Positions 12,122 to 23,559 of a DNA stretch of 64,000 nucleotides are shown in pieces. The notes under the pieces are model-generated. The model was not told the DNA's origin. It saw only the letters and a list, made by a program, of their open reading frames with translations, and searched no databases. The stretch comes from Nectonema munidae (lineage: Eukaryota > Nematomorpha > Nectonematoida > Nectonematidae), in NCBI GenBank assembly GCA_030549495.1, contig JAUIRK010000474.1, positions 1 through 64,000 on the forward strand. The letters are read 5' to 3'. Position 1 is the first letter of the stretch. The number at the start of each line of letters is the position of its first letter. The position numbers were made by a program, and so were the translations under genes.

Positions 12122-12520
12122 ATTAAACTAATTTCTCATTATTTTGCGTCTACATCCACCTCTATTTTGCTCATCCCCTAATGTTAAATGACTTTTGCGC
12201 ATGTCTTTTTTGACTATTTCTATCCATATCATCTTTAGCATACCTTTACTCTTACCTAAAGTTTGATTTTTATAAGCTTCTTTAATTAGATCACCCGAAG
12301 GTCTTCTATTCACATGCCCAAATCACCTTAACTTTGGTATTTCTAATACTTTATTTATTTCATTTACTTGACATAAACTTCTTATCTTCTCATTACTTAT
12401 TTTAGCTTTTAAATTAACTTAACATCCTCATCTCTGTCGTGTTTAGTATATTTTTCTCAGATTCTTTTAAAGCCCAACTTTGGCCACTATACACTAAATT
12501 TTTTGATTTTATATGTATAA
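12122..12520 (-). mobile_element. LINE tail: end of a non-LTR reverse transcriptase
   Basis: The minus-strand reading gives, in order, SWALKESEKNILNTTEMRML, then ISNEKIRSL, FGHVNRRPSGDL and LTLGDEQNRGGCRRKI. These are the C-terminal landmarks of endonuclease/reverse-transcriptase proteins of RTE- or CR1-like LINEs (W.L.......TEMRMLR, then FGHV.RRP, then a tryptophan/arginine-rich end). The reading changes frame and contains stops. The catalytic reverse transcriptase part is absent, as expected for a 5'-truncated copy. The exact clade is not certain. Confidence 0.75.
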
Positions 12521-12900
12521 TGTACATAGCAAAAAATGTATTAAAATATATAGAAAATTTCTTTCCATGGATGTACATAGGAAAAAAAATAGTTAAGATG
12601 AATCTATATAGCAAGTATAGAGAAATTTTGTCAACATGGATGTACATAGCAGGTACAGAAAAATCTATTAAATTGTATAGAAAGTTTTCCTTTCATGGAT
12701 GTACATAGAAAGTATAGGAAAAGTTGTGTAAGATAGAGTATTAATTCACGTATTCAATGTACACGTGTACACTGTACATATGAAAATTTTCATTTAAAAG
12801 AATAGAAATTTAGTTAACATGGATGTACATAGGAAGTATAGAGAAAAATCTATTAAAATGTATTCAATGTACACGTGTACATAGGAAAATTTTCTGTTTA
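12520..12900. repeat. Degenerate tandem repeat around ATGGATGTACATAG
   Basis: The string ATGGATGTACATAG recurs at about 12,568, 12,637, 12,695 and 12,818 with intervening AGTATAGA/GAAATTTTG-like text. Two copies of TTCAATGTACACGTGTACA (about 12,755 and 12,865) are partly palindromic. The unit is roughly 60-75 bp and imperfect. It directly abuts the LINE tail. Confidence 0.65.
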
Positions 12901-12935
12901 TTTTATTCTGCTCATTTCTTTTGGATTGTGCAGCT

Positions 12936-12956
12936 TTAACCCTATTAGTGCTGGGG
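12936..12956 (+). repeat. Isolated piggyBac-like terminus (TTAA + CCCTATTAGTGCTGGGG)
   Basis: TTAA is followed by CCCTATTAGTGCTGGGG. The TTAA target and CCC start are the hallmarks of piggyBac ends. The same 17-base end occurs in inverse orientation at 26,814-26,830, followed by TTTA instead of TTAA. A piggyBac transposase relic lies between them, so the two may be the ends of one element swollen by later insertions. Confidence 0.55.
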
Positions 12957-13173
12957 TAAATTTGTCCGCTCAAGTGGTGGGGGCTTGTTTTAATTTTTAG
13001 TGCAATTTACCATGGTTCAAAATTTCGTGGCACAAATTTTCTTTGGAGGAAATTTTGTTGCGTGGAATTTATATGGTGCCATGAAATTGTAAGATTTAAA
13101 AAAGGGAAATAACGGAACATTTATTCAACTGAATAGACAATAAAGATTTTCATATGTATTTAATATATTTAAT

Positions 13174-13549
13174 TCAAGCGTCGGAAGTTGGATTAAACCA
13201 TTTGAAAAAACTACAACTCTTTAGACTTTTGGAGCAGGATAAAAATTGCCTTCCTTTATTCGCGCTTTCCTTAGAAACTGTTTTCAAAATAGCCGGGTGA
13301 GAGCAATAGCATTTTCTGTTAGTTGATACGGCTTCCTTCCAATGAAAGAAAGAACACTTTCCAAGAGAACATGTGAAAAAGTAATTGCCATAATTTTTTT
13401 CAGTTTTTGCAACCCTAAGTTTTGTAGGTTTCCCGCAGTCACATACTAGAAGCTTGGAAAATTTTATATTGTTCAATTTCTTCTCACAGGGAAATGAAGA
13501 TTTTTCAGCAATGGTTTCTTTATTAGATCTGGTAGAGTGTTTTTCGAAA
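13174..13549 (-). CDS. Terminal exon with two GRF zinc fingers (copy B), TOP3A C-terminus-like
   Basis: The minus-strand exon opens after cttttaag and gives about 124 residues to a stop. Two GRF zinc fingers are present: CDCGKPTKLRVAKTEKN to CSLGKCSFFHW, and CYCSHPAILKTVSKE to CSFFKW. It is clearly homologous to the exon at 11,104-11,485, including identical acceptor text and the same one-base phase remainder. An AATAAA on the minus strand lies about 55 bases past the stop. The residues before the fingers (about 1-40) differ from copy A. GRF fingers bind single-stranded DNA in topoisomerase III alpha and related proteins. The catalytic exons are not visible in the window, so the parent gene is inferred only from the fingers. 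Confidence 0.7.
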
Positions 13550-14249
13550 CTTAAAAGAAAGTTGAAAAAAATGAAAAAATAAAAGTGGGAAATTTTTATG
13601 GACACAAATTTTAATCGTATGATTATCTGAGATGCTTTGATACCATAGTCATGATAAAATTATTCGAACACATCGATTGTCAATAAAACCGGGTTAAACG
13701 TTAGTATGTCGAATAAATTAGAGTAAATAACATTATGCACAGGGCTAGGGAGATGGCTTTGCTATGGTTGCAGCTAAAGTTCTGGAGCGATTGTTTTAAA
13801 ACTCTTGGATTCGGCTCTATAGCTTATCACTTTATTTGGAATGAGAGCTACTATGAAACATAAGCTCGAATACAGTTTCGCAAAATTCAAAATTAAATAA
13901 AAATTACGTTGAATATAAAACGAAGTAAAAATTTACTAACTTGAGGAGCACTGCAGTTAATACATGTGACACATTCAGAACTATTTCAGAATAACGTGGT
14001 GAGGCATTCAACTTAGATGACCGATTTATTTCATTTAAGGCATAGGAGAAATGGAGTTTAAATTTAGAAAGAGGGGATACTTCTGATTTAGAATTTTTAT
14101 TCGTCAGAACTTGGCTTCAATATCAAGATTTTAACATTGGATAAATTTTTTTTTATAATAAATTTGTTAATTAGTGGGGCTAATTTTTGAAGAAGTAGCT
14201 TTTCAAATTACTGGCTATGTTTGCTAAGTTTATGTTTAAGAGCATTAAA

Positions 14250-14375
14250 ATATTCAAGCTCTCTACTCTCATCCAAGCTCTCTTCTCTCATTCAAGCTCT
14301 CTTCTCTCATTCAAGCTCTCTTCTTTCACTCAAGCTCTCCTATCTCATTCGGCTCTCTTCTCTCTAATTTGTATT
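14250..14375. repeat. Tandem repeat, ~21-bp unit TCAAGCTCTCTTCTCTCAT
   Basis: Five to six near-identical copies of CTCATTCAAGCTCTCTTCT run in a row. It is a pyrimidine-rich minisatellite with no coding content. Confidence 0.8.
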
Positions 14376-15179
14376 TAGAGTTAAATTAAAAATTATTTTA
14401 TTTTATCTCATTAGAAACTAGTTTTTAGCGGAATATAAGTGCAATATTATCATAACCTTTTTTCAGGATACCAAAGTTCAGCCATTCAAATTAATCCCAG
14501 AGATTTTTGGTAAAAATTTAGTTCCATCAATACACCAAACATTTTACAAAAATGAATATTTGATTATGTTTTTAAATGAGAGAAAAATAGTTATCAATCG
14601 TTACAATTTTATACCAATGAATCTTGTCAGACTCGCGTTAAAAAATTCTTTCAACAAAGTTCACTTTTAATCATTATATCAGTAAGTTTGTTACATTTTG
14701 TAACATTTAAAAAATTTATTTTTTTCAAGTCAAGAAATTTTTTTCAATAGCTATTTGGGAATGAATATTTTGAGTAGCTATTCAGGTTAAAAGCAAGAAT
14801 ACTCTATTTGTTAAATATATTTTTTATAATGTTCGATTGTTAAATTTTGTAAGTAACACTGTACATAATTAATTAATTCATTCTTTTAAGAAAATTGGTT
14901 GATTATTATAATAAAAATATAATATCGAAACAAAATGTTTCAGTTGTTAAAAATGTACTTGATCTATTTATGACAGCTGCCAGAATTTTATTTGTAGACA
15001 GAAATAGTCAAAAAAACGTAATGATTTTCTTGTTCTCGTATACTATGATTTTTATGATTTTGTGTTCTTAGACTTAAATAATTTTATGAAAAGTGATTGA
15101 ACTACCATTTTTTATATACTATGATTCCTTACAAAATGTAAAAAATGCAAGCGTTGCCAAATAACCCTATAAGAGTTAG

Positions 15180-16530
15180 CTACTTCAACATTGGCTTTTG
15201 CTGCTTATAAAAATGTGAAAATATCAAAAAAGTGCCGGTAAACTATCTCATTTTTTATGCCTACTATTATTTTGAAATTATTCTGAGAACAGACAGCTTC
15301 ATTTTAAAATAGTGAAAATTGCTTTATTAGTTTATTTTGTCTTCTTTCTCTCTTATGTTAATTATGTAGCAAAATTTTCAATTTAAAGTATAATTAAGGT
15401 AAAGTTACCGTTGGTGTGTTTTCATGCACAAGGCGTCAAACTATGAACAAATTGGTATCGATGAGGTTTCCGTGCTGAATCCATCATCTCAACCAACCTG
15501 TCATGTTACCCATAGTGTATGCTGTAGGGCAGCGCTACTCAACTATTATAAGCAAGGGTCCAGTTAGACAAGTTCCAATGTATGCATAGGTCCAAAAATT
15601 TTTATTACATGAAATAAAGAAAATAAAACAACGATCTCAGAAAAGAATAATAAAATTATAATTGCATTAACAAATCAATGTTCATTTTAATAATAAATAA
15701 TGATTGAAATTCTTAATAATAATGTTCGCCTGGGGTCCAACTAAAACACTCAAAAGGTCCGAATTCAGACCGCGGGCCGCCAATTGAGTACCTCTGCTGT
15801 AGTGGATACGTCAAATTAGTTTCAAAAAACGTAAGTTATGTTGTAAAATTTTTTTAGTTCTTGTTGAAGCTCTATAACTTTTTCTGATCGACTTTTTTCC
15901 TTAAAAGTTATTATAAAAGGCAAATCATTGCAAAATGTTAAATTATTTTACTTTTTGTAGATTTTTGTAGCTTGCACCAATTTAGCTTTTAAATTATTTT
16001 TGAATGATGCTGAGAAAAATGAAGTAATGCAATCTTAATTTATTGTTTGACAATTTTATCTTTTTTTTTGGAAGAAGCTTGAAAGTCCGCCCCTCCAATA
16101 ATTTCAAGGGTGTGCGCCCTTGAATCAATGACATTTTTTCATATAAACATCACAGTGTGTCTAGTAGACTCTTTACCTTCAGACTACATTCACTCATATA
16201 AAACTCTCCAACCTTCAATTATTTGTTTTCTCTATCAATCAAATATCCTTTCATCAATTCCTGTAGTGTGCCTGATAGACAACTTCATTTTCAAATGAAA
16301 AGCCTATCCCCCCCCCCCCCCCCCCAATAATTTTAGATTTTTTTTTAACTAGTGTATATGCGATATGCACATTTAATTTCATTAATTTTGTAAAAAAATA
16401 TAAAGTAGTCTTTTAAATTTAGGTATGCGCTGAATACACTCTATTTTAAAGGAATGCTTGAATATTTGGTCTCCCGTGATATTTCCAGACTAGTAACTTT
16501 GAAAATTGCAAAAAAAAAATACGATGTGCT
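15180..16530 (+). repeat. Dispersed repeat, truncated copy of the hAT-like element at 57,544-59,489
   Basis: Long stretches match the element at 57.5-59.5 kb in the same order: GGCTTTTGCTGCTTATAAAA, ATTATTCTGAGAACAGAC, ATCATCTCAACCAACCTG, CACATTTTTTCATATAAACATCAC, and GGTATGCGCTGAATACACTC. This copy lacks the outer CAGGGGCGCACA termini at the expected places, so it is truncated. It contains a younger MITE (15,530-15,796) and a run of about 18 C (16,306-16,325). The open frame at 16,110-16,298 belongs to this repeat and is not a gene. Confidence 0.8.
15530..15796. mobile_element. hAT MITE with 8-bp target duplication
   Basis: It begins CAGCGCTACTCAA and ends TTGAGTACCTCTG, imperfect inverted repeats of hAT type. 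It is flanked by CTGTAGGG (15,522-15,529) and CTGTAGTG (15,797-15,804), an 8-bp duplication with one mismatch. The related copy of the host repeat at 58,160 lacks this insert, which confirms it as an insertion. It is 267 bp and non-coding. Confidence 0.85.
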
Positions 16531-16599
16531 TACTTCGTTTGTATCTTGTATATTGGTCAATCAAAAGACCATAAGATCGACGTCAAGAATCTTTTTTCA

Positions 16600-17480
16600 G
16601 AAAAATATGGAACTCCTTTTTCAAAAGCTTCAATTAGTAGGGGCGTATTCATTCTCATCCGCAATTTTATAAGATTTGATTCAAAGAAAGAAAGGTAACT
16701 ATTGATGAGCAACTTCTCAATTATAGAGGGACATCACCTATCAAAGTCTAGAACCCATCTAAGCCAGTTGGGTATGGAATGAAAGTATATCACTACGTTG
16801 ACTCAACCAGTTTGTATGTTTTTTTCGGTGAAGTATATCAGAGTAGCCTATTGGATAGGGAATATTTTAAATCATCTAATATTGTCAAGAGATTGGTTTT
16901 TTTGTCTTGTTTACCCTCTGGCTCTGGCATTTATGTAGATCGGTTTTTTATGTCTCATAAATTGTGTGAGTGAGCTAAAAGTAAAAACCGATTTGTGGTA
17001 CGGTATGAAGCAATAGAAGGTTCATGCCACATATTATACGGCGGGAAAATTTGAAAGGTTTGGGATTGAGTGAATGTGAGAGTAGATTTTTATTTACACA
17101 AAGTTCCTCGTTGACAATTTACATTCCGCAGAAACATTCCAAAAAAAATTTAAGCCTGTTTGTGTTGTCTAGTTAACATCCTTCAAGAATTGATACGTTA
17201 GGACAAAAAAAAGCCTTAAACAATCCTAGACTATAATTGTAGTTGATGTTTTCAACAGGATGGTTAGAAATCATAGTTGTTATAAATCATCGAGACGATG
17301 GCCAGTTGCTATTTTCACAAACTTTTTTGGCATTGCTGCTAAACTGTGTAACACTCAAAAAAGTACAAGACATCTGTGGCCGTTTTTATATGTAAAATTA
17401 TATGGGGAATCTATTTCTGGACTTCTTTTTGTTAAATTAGGGAGGGTTTTTACAGAATTGTCACTGTATACTAGGGTGAC
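16600..17480 (+). pseudogene. piggyBac transposase relic 1
   Basis: The + strand reading gives VTIDEQLLNYRG (about 16,692), KPVGYGMKVYHYVDSTSLYV (about 16,767), SGIYVDRFFMSHKLCE (about 16,923) and SSRRWPVAIFTNFFGIAAK (about 17,290). These are, in order, the first catalytic aspartate block, the PxKxGxK strand, the second catalytic aspartate block and the C-terminal RRWP..IF..... region of piggyBac transposases. An in-frame stop (about 16,747) and further stops and frame changes break it. A matching cysteine-rich C-terminal domain lies at 20,819-20,930, with an unrelated element in between, so later insertions probably split this copy. Confidence 0.8.
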
Positions 17481-17509
17481 AAAAAAATGTATGGTAAAAT
17501 TTTAAAAAG

Positions 17510-18106
<597 letters not shown>

Positions 18107-18200
18107 GTATACCCTTGTTGTTATTAAATTTGATATTAATTTATTTAATTTCATTATATTACTTCTATTTAGTTTGTTTCAGATCTAATTTATTTTTAAT

Positions 18201-20350
18201 ATGAGTGCAAGACAGTGCAAAAATGATCAAAACAGATTTTGTTACATATGTGGAGAATTGACTTTTGCTAAAGAAAGGCGTAGTATCACACATCATGTCA
18301 AGAAAATGTATAAGGCGCACTTCGATTGTCACTTAGTAGACCAGGATAAAGCATGGGCTCCTCGGTTCTAGGCGATTGTCAAGAAAGATACAATGTCAAG
18401 AAAAGTCATTAATTGTTTACATATGTCTTCATCGTGACGTGATGTTGACATTGCATCTGTGGCTTGCTATACTCCATTTTCTTTGTCATCACTTTGCCCT
18501 GCTACACAGCTACTGCTCTTTTGCAAATCTCATCATATCTTTGTAGTTTTTGTTATCACCACTGACCACTTTGAAACATTCATATATCATTATGGAATAC
18601 GATGAATTTAAATACTATCTAAATAAAGAAAGCTCCCTAACTTATCACTATTATTGCACCAAAAGAAAATGCCTTCCTGGTAAGGTTAAAATTAGATTTT
18701 AAATAAAACCTTAATGTGAATTTTTTAGTTTTTTTTCAACATGGTAATTAATTATACTGTAGTCGCATACAAAGAGAGAAAGCAATTGTAAATGTGTGTG
18801 TGTGTGTAATTGATATTGTTTTCTTGACATTGTAGCTTTCGTGACATTCGCCGCTAACCAGGCTCCTCATGTGCGCTGCCTTACATGTGTGAACACACTG
18901 AGTGCCTGTTATGCAGGAAAAAGTGTTCACATGAAGTTTGGTGTGCCGATGATTTGGCCTGAGCAGAAAGATCACCCCAATGATTGCTATTTCTGTCAGC
19001 ATGATTTTACAGCCTGTATCTACAGCAAAGAAAAAAAAACATCATTTACCCAAATTTACGATCATCAATACGTCTAGTAGAACACTCAGAAAATTTGCCT
19101 GTCCCCAAACCTCCAGATCAAGAAATGCAAATATCCAGTAGTGCCGATAAATATTCCAGTGGTGAATATATAGAGCCCAGTGATCCGGAAAGCGAGAATA
19201 AACCAGTGCTATTTTCTCAAGAGGTTCTAAATGATTTGTGCAGAAATCTTTATTTAACCAAGGACAAAAGTGAGTTTCTCGCATCAAGGCTTCAAGAACG
19301 TAATCTTCTTGAAAAAGTAGTGAAATTTACACTTTACCGAAAACGATCACAAGATCTACTTGCGTTATTCACAATGGAGGGTGGTTAATGTTTTTGTAAT
19401 AACATCACTGAGCTTTTTGAGCAACTGCAAATTCCATACGATGTAACGAAGTGGTGATTTTTCATAGACCCATCCAAGAACAGCATCAAAGCTGTCCTGC
19501 TACACAATGGTAACACTCTGCCTTCTGTTCCCATAGCTTATAGCACAACCATGAAAGAATTATATGAGAACCTGAAATTAATTTTAACAAGCATACAGTA
19601 TGATGACCATAACTGGCATGTTTGTGCGGATTTTAAGGTTAGCCATACCTACTGGCTTACAGTTTGGATATACTAAATTTTGCTGCTTTCTGTGTTTATG
19701 GAATTCCAGATTAAGAGAGGAACATTATGTACGCAAGGATTGGCCAATCCGAGATGAATTAGAGCAAGGAAAGCACATTATAAACAAACCCCTTATAAAA
19801 AGTGATAGAATTGTTTTACCACCTCTGCATATTAAACTTGGCTTGTTCAAACAATTTGTGAAAGCTTTGGACAAAGAATCCTCCGCATTTGCATACTTTG
19901 CAGAAAAGTTCCCTTCCCTCAGTAAAGTTAAAATTAAAGAAGGTGTCTTCATAGGTCCTCAAATTCGAAAAATCGTGCTTGATGAAACTTTCGTCACACA
20001 TCTCATGATAAAAGAGAAGCTTGCGTTTGAGTCATTCAGAGAAGTTTGCAATAACTTTTTGGGCAAACATCGTTCAAAAGACTATGTGAAAGTTGTGAAT
20101 AATTTGCTAAGTCACTACCATGACATGGGATATAATATGTCTCTAAAAGTTCATGTGCTCCAATTTTTTTGCTGAAAATCTTGGAGAAGTGATTGATGAA
20201 CATGGCAAGAGATTTCATCAAGATATATCAGTGATGGAGCGACGATTCAAAGGAAAATGGAACCCTGGTATGTTGGCAGACTACTGCTGGGGTATAAAAA
20301 CGGAAGATCACACTTTATACAAAAGGGTTAGAAGGACAAAGGTTGTTTGA
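18201..20350 (+). mobile_element. Unclassified transposon-like gene, split by a MITE
   Basis: Successive + strand pieces read like one protein. An N-terminal cysteine/histidine region has FCYICGELTFAKERRSITHH (18,240) and HLVDQDKAWAP. After the inserted MITE comes HVRCLTCVNTL and then GVPMIWPEQKDHPNDCYFC (18,940). A central part reads AVLLHNGN (about 19,490), HNWHVCADFK, CFLCLWNSR (about 19,690), LPPLHIKLGLFKQFVKAL (19,818) and FIGPQIRK. The C-terminal part reads DEHGKRFHQDISVMERRFKG (about 20,196). I recall this protein type as multi-copy in arthropod and cnidarian genomes, but I cannot name its superfamily. It is broken in several places. No terminal repeats were identified. Confidence 0.65.
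18364..18859. mobile_element. MULE-like MITE inserted in the unclassified element
   Basis: It begins GGTTCTAGGCGATTGTC and ends in the near complement (GACATTCGCCGCTAACC). The similarity extends over about 40 bases, including AGATACAATGTCAAGAAAA against AGCTACAATGTCAAGAAAA. The flanks are GGGCTCCTC (18,355-18,363) and AGGCTCCTC (18,860-18,868), a 9-bp target duplication with one mismatch, which suits Mutator-like elements. Removing it restores the host reading across DQDKAWAPHVRC. It is 496 bp, contains a (TG)n run near 18,795, and has no open frame of note. Confidence 0.85.
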
Positions 20351-20818
20351 ACTGGCATGTGTATATTTTAAATTTATAATAAATGTTTTGTTATATCAAC
20401 TAAATTTTTGTTGTTTTTTGTAATTTTCAGTATTTACAATGTTGTGTAATGCAATATTATATAGTATTTTATGAAACATATTGTGCATGGCACTGGAGAA
20501 CAGTGCCTAATCTGGATAAACAAAGGTCATATTCAGAATCAGGACAATTTTTTGACCCAGAAACAAGTCTTACTTAACTTGTACTTTTTTTGAACGTCAA
20601 ATTTGTTACACAGTGAATAGCTGGGTGATTATGAAGGCAAACGATTCGAGTGCGTATCCTCCACTTGTAAAATGAGAAAAAATGTTTTATAAGACACCTA
20701 GCTTTACTTTTAGCCGAAAAGTCTATGGTAATTTAAGCCAAAGACTTATCTACTCGAAACTTGTTATCTTTTTACGGTTTCACCAGTACTAGTGAAATTG
20801 TTACATCATTTACTCTAA

Positions 20819-20930
20819 GAGGGTGCTGTTCTTCTACTATTTGCAAGCCAAGAAAAGGAGGAACAAGAAAATGCAGTGTATGTGGGAAGATCATATGCAA
20901 AGAGCATTATTTTTGTGTAATAACTGTAAT
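20819..20930 (+). pseudogene. piggyBac cysteine-rich C-terminal domain
   Basis: The + strand reading gives RGCCSSTICKPRKGG, then RKCSVCGKIICKEHYF. The C-C...C...C..C...C..H pattern is the zinc-binding C-terminus of piggyBac transposases, which binds the transposon ends. It is homologous to the same domain of the minus-strand copy at 29,038-29,283. It is probably the tail of the relic at 16,600-17,480. Confidence 0.75.
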
Positions 20931-20999
20931 ATGAATTGTAGGATTAAAATTTTACATTTTTATAGCATAAAATTCTAGCTATGAATTGCATTGCTTTTT

Positions 21000-23550
21000 C
21001 ATGAGTGCACAAGCTTTTTACTTACATCAAATAATTTACATATAAAAAGTGCATTACATCACATGTATATATTATATATCTGTTCCTATTGTGTGTACTG
21101 AAATTAATTGCTAATTGTCTAATGAATTAACTTTACTCAATTTTAATTTCAAAAATAAAATTTTTTGACCACTTGACATGTTTTTATTCAAAGTATTTGT
21201 GATAGCGTTTAACGCCATCTATAAAATACTCAAAATATTGTTTTTTGTTCAGTATACCCATAATGCAGATTTTTAGAGGATGAAACTTTATTCCAGTCTA
21301 AATATGATTTGGATTATATATTTTGTCTGAAAACTTGCAGAAAGCATACAAATCTGAAGTCCTTAGTGTTGCCAAAAAAGATCCGTCCTGCTAAGGTTAA
21401 AGATAAAAATAAATAAATCAATAAATTTCTTATAGATTTATTTTATAAGAGCTTATTTATTAATTTCGATAATTCTGGTATTTGAATAATTCTCGATTAT
21501 AATGAATAAAACATACAATGATGATATATCTATGAATAAAATGACTAAGGAAACTGAAGCTGTTTCCGGCAGGAATCTAAAGATGTGCAATCTTTGCAAG
21601 GATAAATTTTGTTTGTTGCAATTGAGTTTTCTGCTTGCGTTTGGCGAGAGCACCTTTATTCTTAGATATTAATTTTATTTGTTTTTATGATTGCTTTGAA
21701 TAATTGGCAATGTTTTCACACTTTATTTAAAATTTTTCCTCAGCAGCGGCATTATGTCATCAGACCTCTCTCCTATTAGCCTCGCAACAATATCGTTTGA
21801 CAGGAAGATATGCTTCAACTTTTCAAGTTCAGAACTTCTTAGCACATTCAATATATCTTTGCAACATGGTAATATCAACTGTTCTCCTATGTTGTGGGAC
21901 TTTTTGACAAGTTATTTTTTGAAACTTTATAGAAGTCTTTCAAAATTCCGGGATTTAGAAAAGTTAAAATGTTAACACTTCCGAACAAGGGGCACTTAGG
22001 TTCCTCTTCCCTGCTACATGTTAATACAGAAAAACCAAATTTTAAATATTAGTCGTGATATTTCATTTTTAAGAGAAAAATGCACATTTACATTTATAAA
22101 ATGAAGCCTGATTTTCTAAAAGGTAGAAATGCAATGAGAATTACAAACAAGGTAATTTGATTGATAAAATCCGTGCAGTTATCCGCATTTATAGTGGGAT
22201 TGGAAGAAAAATACAAGTATAATGTCGGGCAAGTACAATGGTGTATTCAGTGGACAAAAATTCTTTTATAATAAATTTTGAAAATCAAAATGTGTGCCTT
22301 TGAAGTTGATGTTAGAAATAATATAATAGTACACTTATTGGATCTATCATAATTCATAAAATGAATAACTATGGAAAATTTTCTTATTATATATCATCAT
22401 TGTATCTTAAATAAAATATAATGTAAGAGATATATAATAACTTGGAGGAATACGAATATGCAAATTTGATTAATGAAATCAAACAAGGCAAGCCAATCCA
22501 AGACCCGTATTCATCCAAGGTTTCACTTTACATCGATGCATCAAAATTAAAATTTTCAACTAAAAATCAGAGAATTAAATTAGTGACTCCGAAATAAAAA
22601 AAACAAGCTTTTACAACTTGTGATTGATTTTATCAATATCCTGGTTATAAATATTGGAAAATAAATTGATTGGCTTCAAAGATTCTATGTGTTTGGTAAG
22701 ACTCATTTTAGCAAGTAAATTTTTTCAGTGATGAGTATAAATAAGTCAAAGCAAATAACAAGACTAACCACTGATGATATGAACATTTTGAGTTTCTAAT
22801 ACTATGAACGTACCTGCTGATTTTGGTAAAAATTTTAAGGGCAGGTTAATTTTAATTTTTTATGTTATATTTTTACAAAAATGGAAAAGAAAAATTAAGA
22901 ATAAAAATTTTATTCATACATTTTAATGCTTTTTAAATATGATCATTTTGAACATGTGAGTTATTTTTATCAAAGGCTATATTTGATATCTGGCCCCTCA
23001 TTGATTTGAGGTTGGTAGCCCCAAAATAGTCTACAAATGTAACAACGATATTTTAAAAAAACTTTAAATAAGTAATGATAGTCACAATGAAGAATAGAAT
23101 GCAGACTATCTTGATCAAGACCCCACGATTAGAGCTTCTGATTTCTTAATAAAATTTAATTCTCGAGAAACGAGAAAAAAATATATGATTCTCGAGACTC
23201 GAGAAAACTTAAAATTATTGTATAAAATTGAGAACTAAAAAATTAATTGTAGAAAATTGGCTGAATCATATCCCTTCAAATTTTGTGACTTTTCTTAAAA
23301 TCGATAGCTGCATCTTTTGAAACCATTTTTATGGTAGTTAAATGACCCTTTCATGTCCAAAACTGTCAATCAAAATCAAAAATTAAAAGTTTTCAGCAAA
23401 ATTTTGACATTACCTGTACTTAACCTTATAACTTAGAATCTATATTATATAATACCTTGAAAATTTTTAATTATATAGTTTGGAACGCATAACACTTTAT
23501 ATATTTAATTTTTTAATAATAATGGCTACTTTTTAGAAAATGTCAATCAA
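21000..23550. other. AT-rich spacer, nothing firmly recognised
   Basis: No domain-bearing frame was found. A short + strand stretch at about 22,441-22,597 reads like coding text (EEYEYANLINEIKQGKPIQD and on to a stop at TPK) but was not recognised and has no neighbours. The open frame at 21,754-21,975 has no supporting feature. Near 23,160-23,210 a small palindromic repeat of TTCTCGAGA(A/C) occurs. Confidence 0.4.
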
Positions 23551-23559
23551 AATTTTGAT

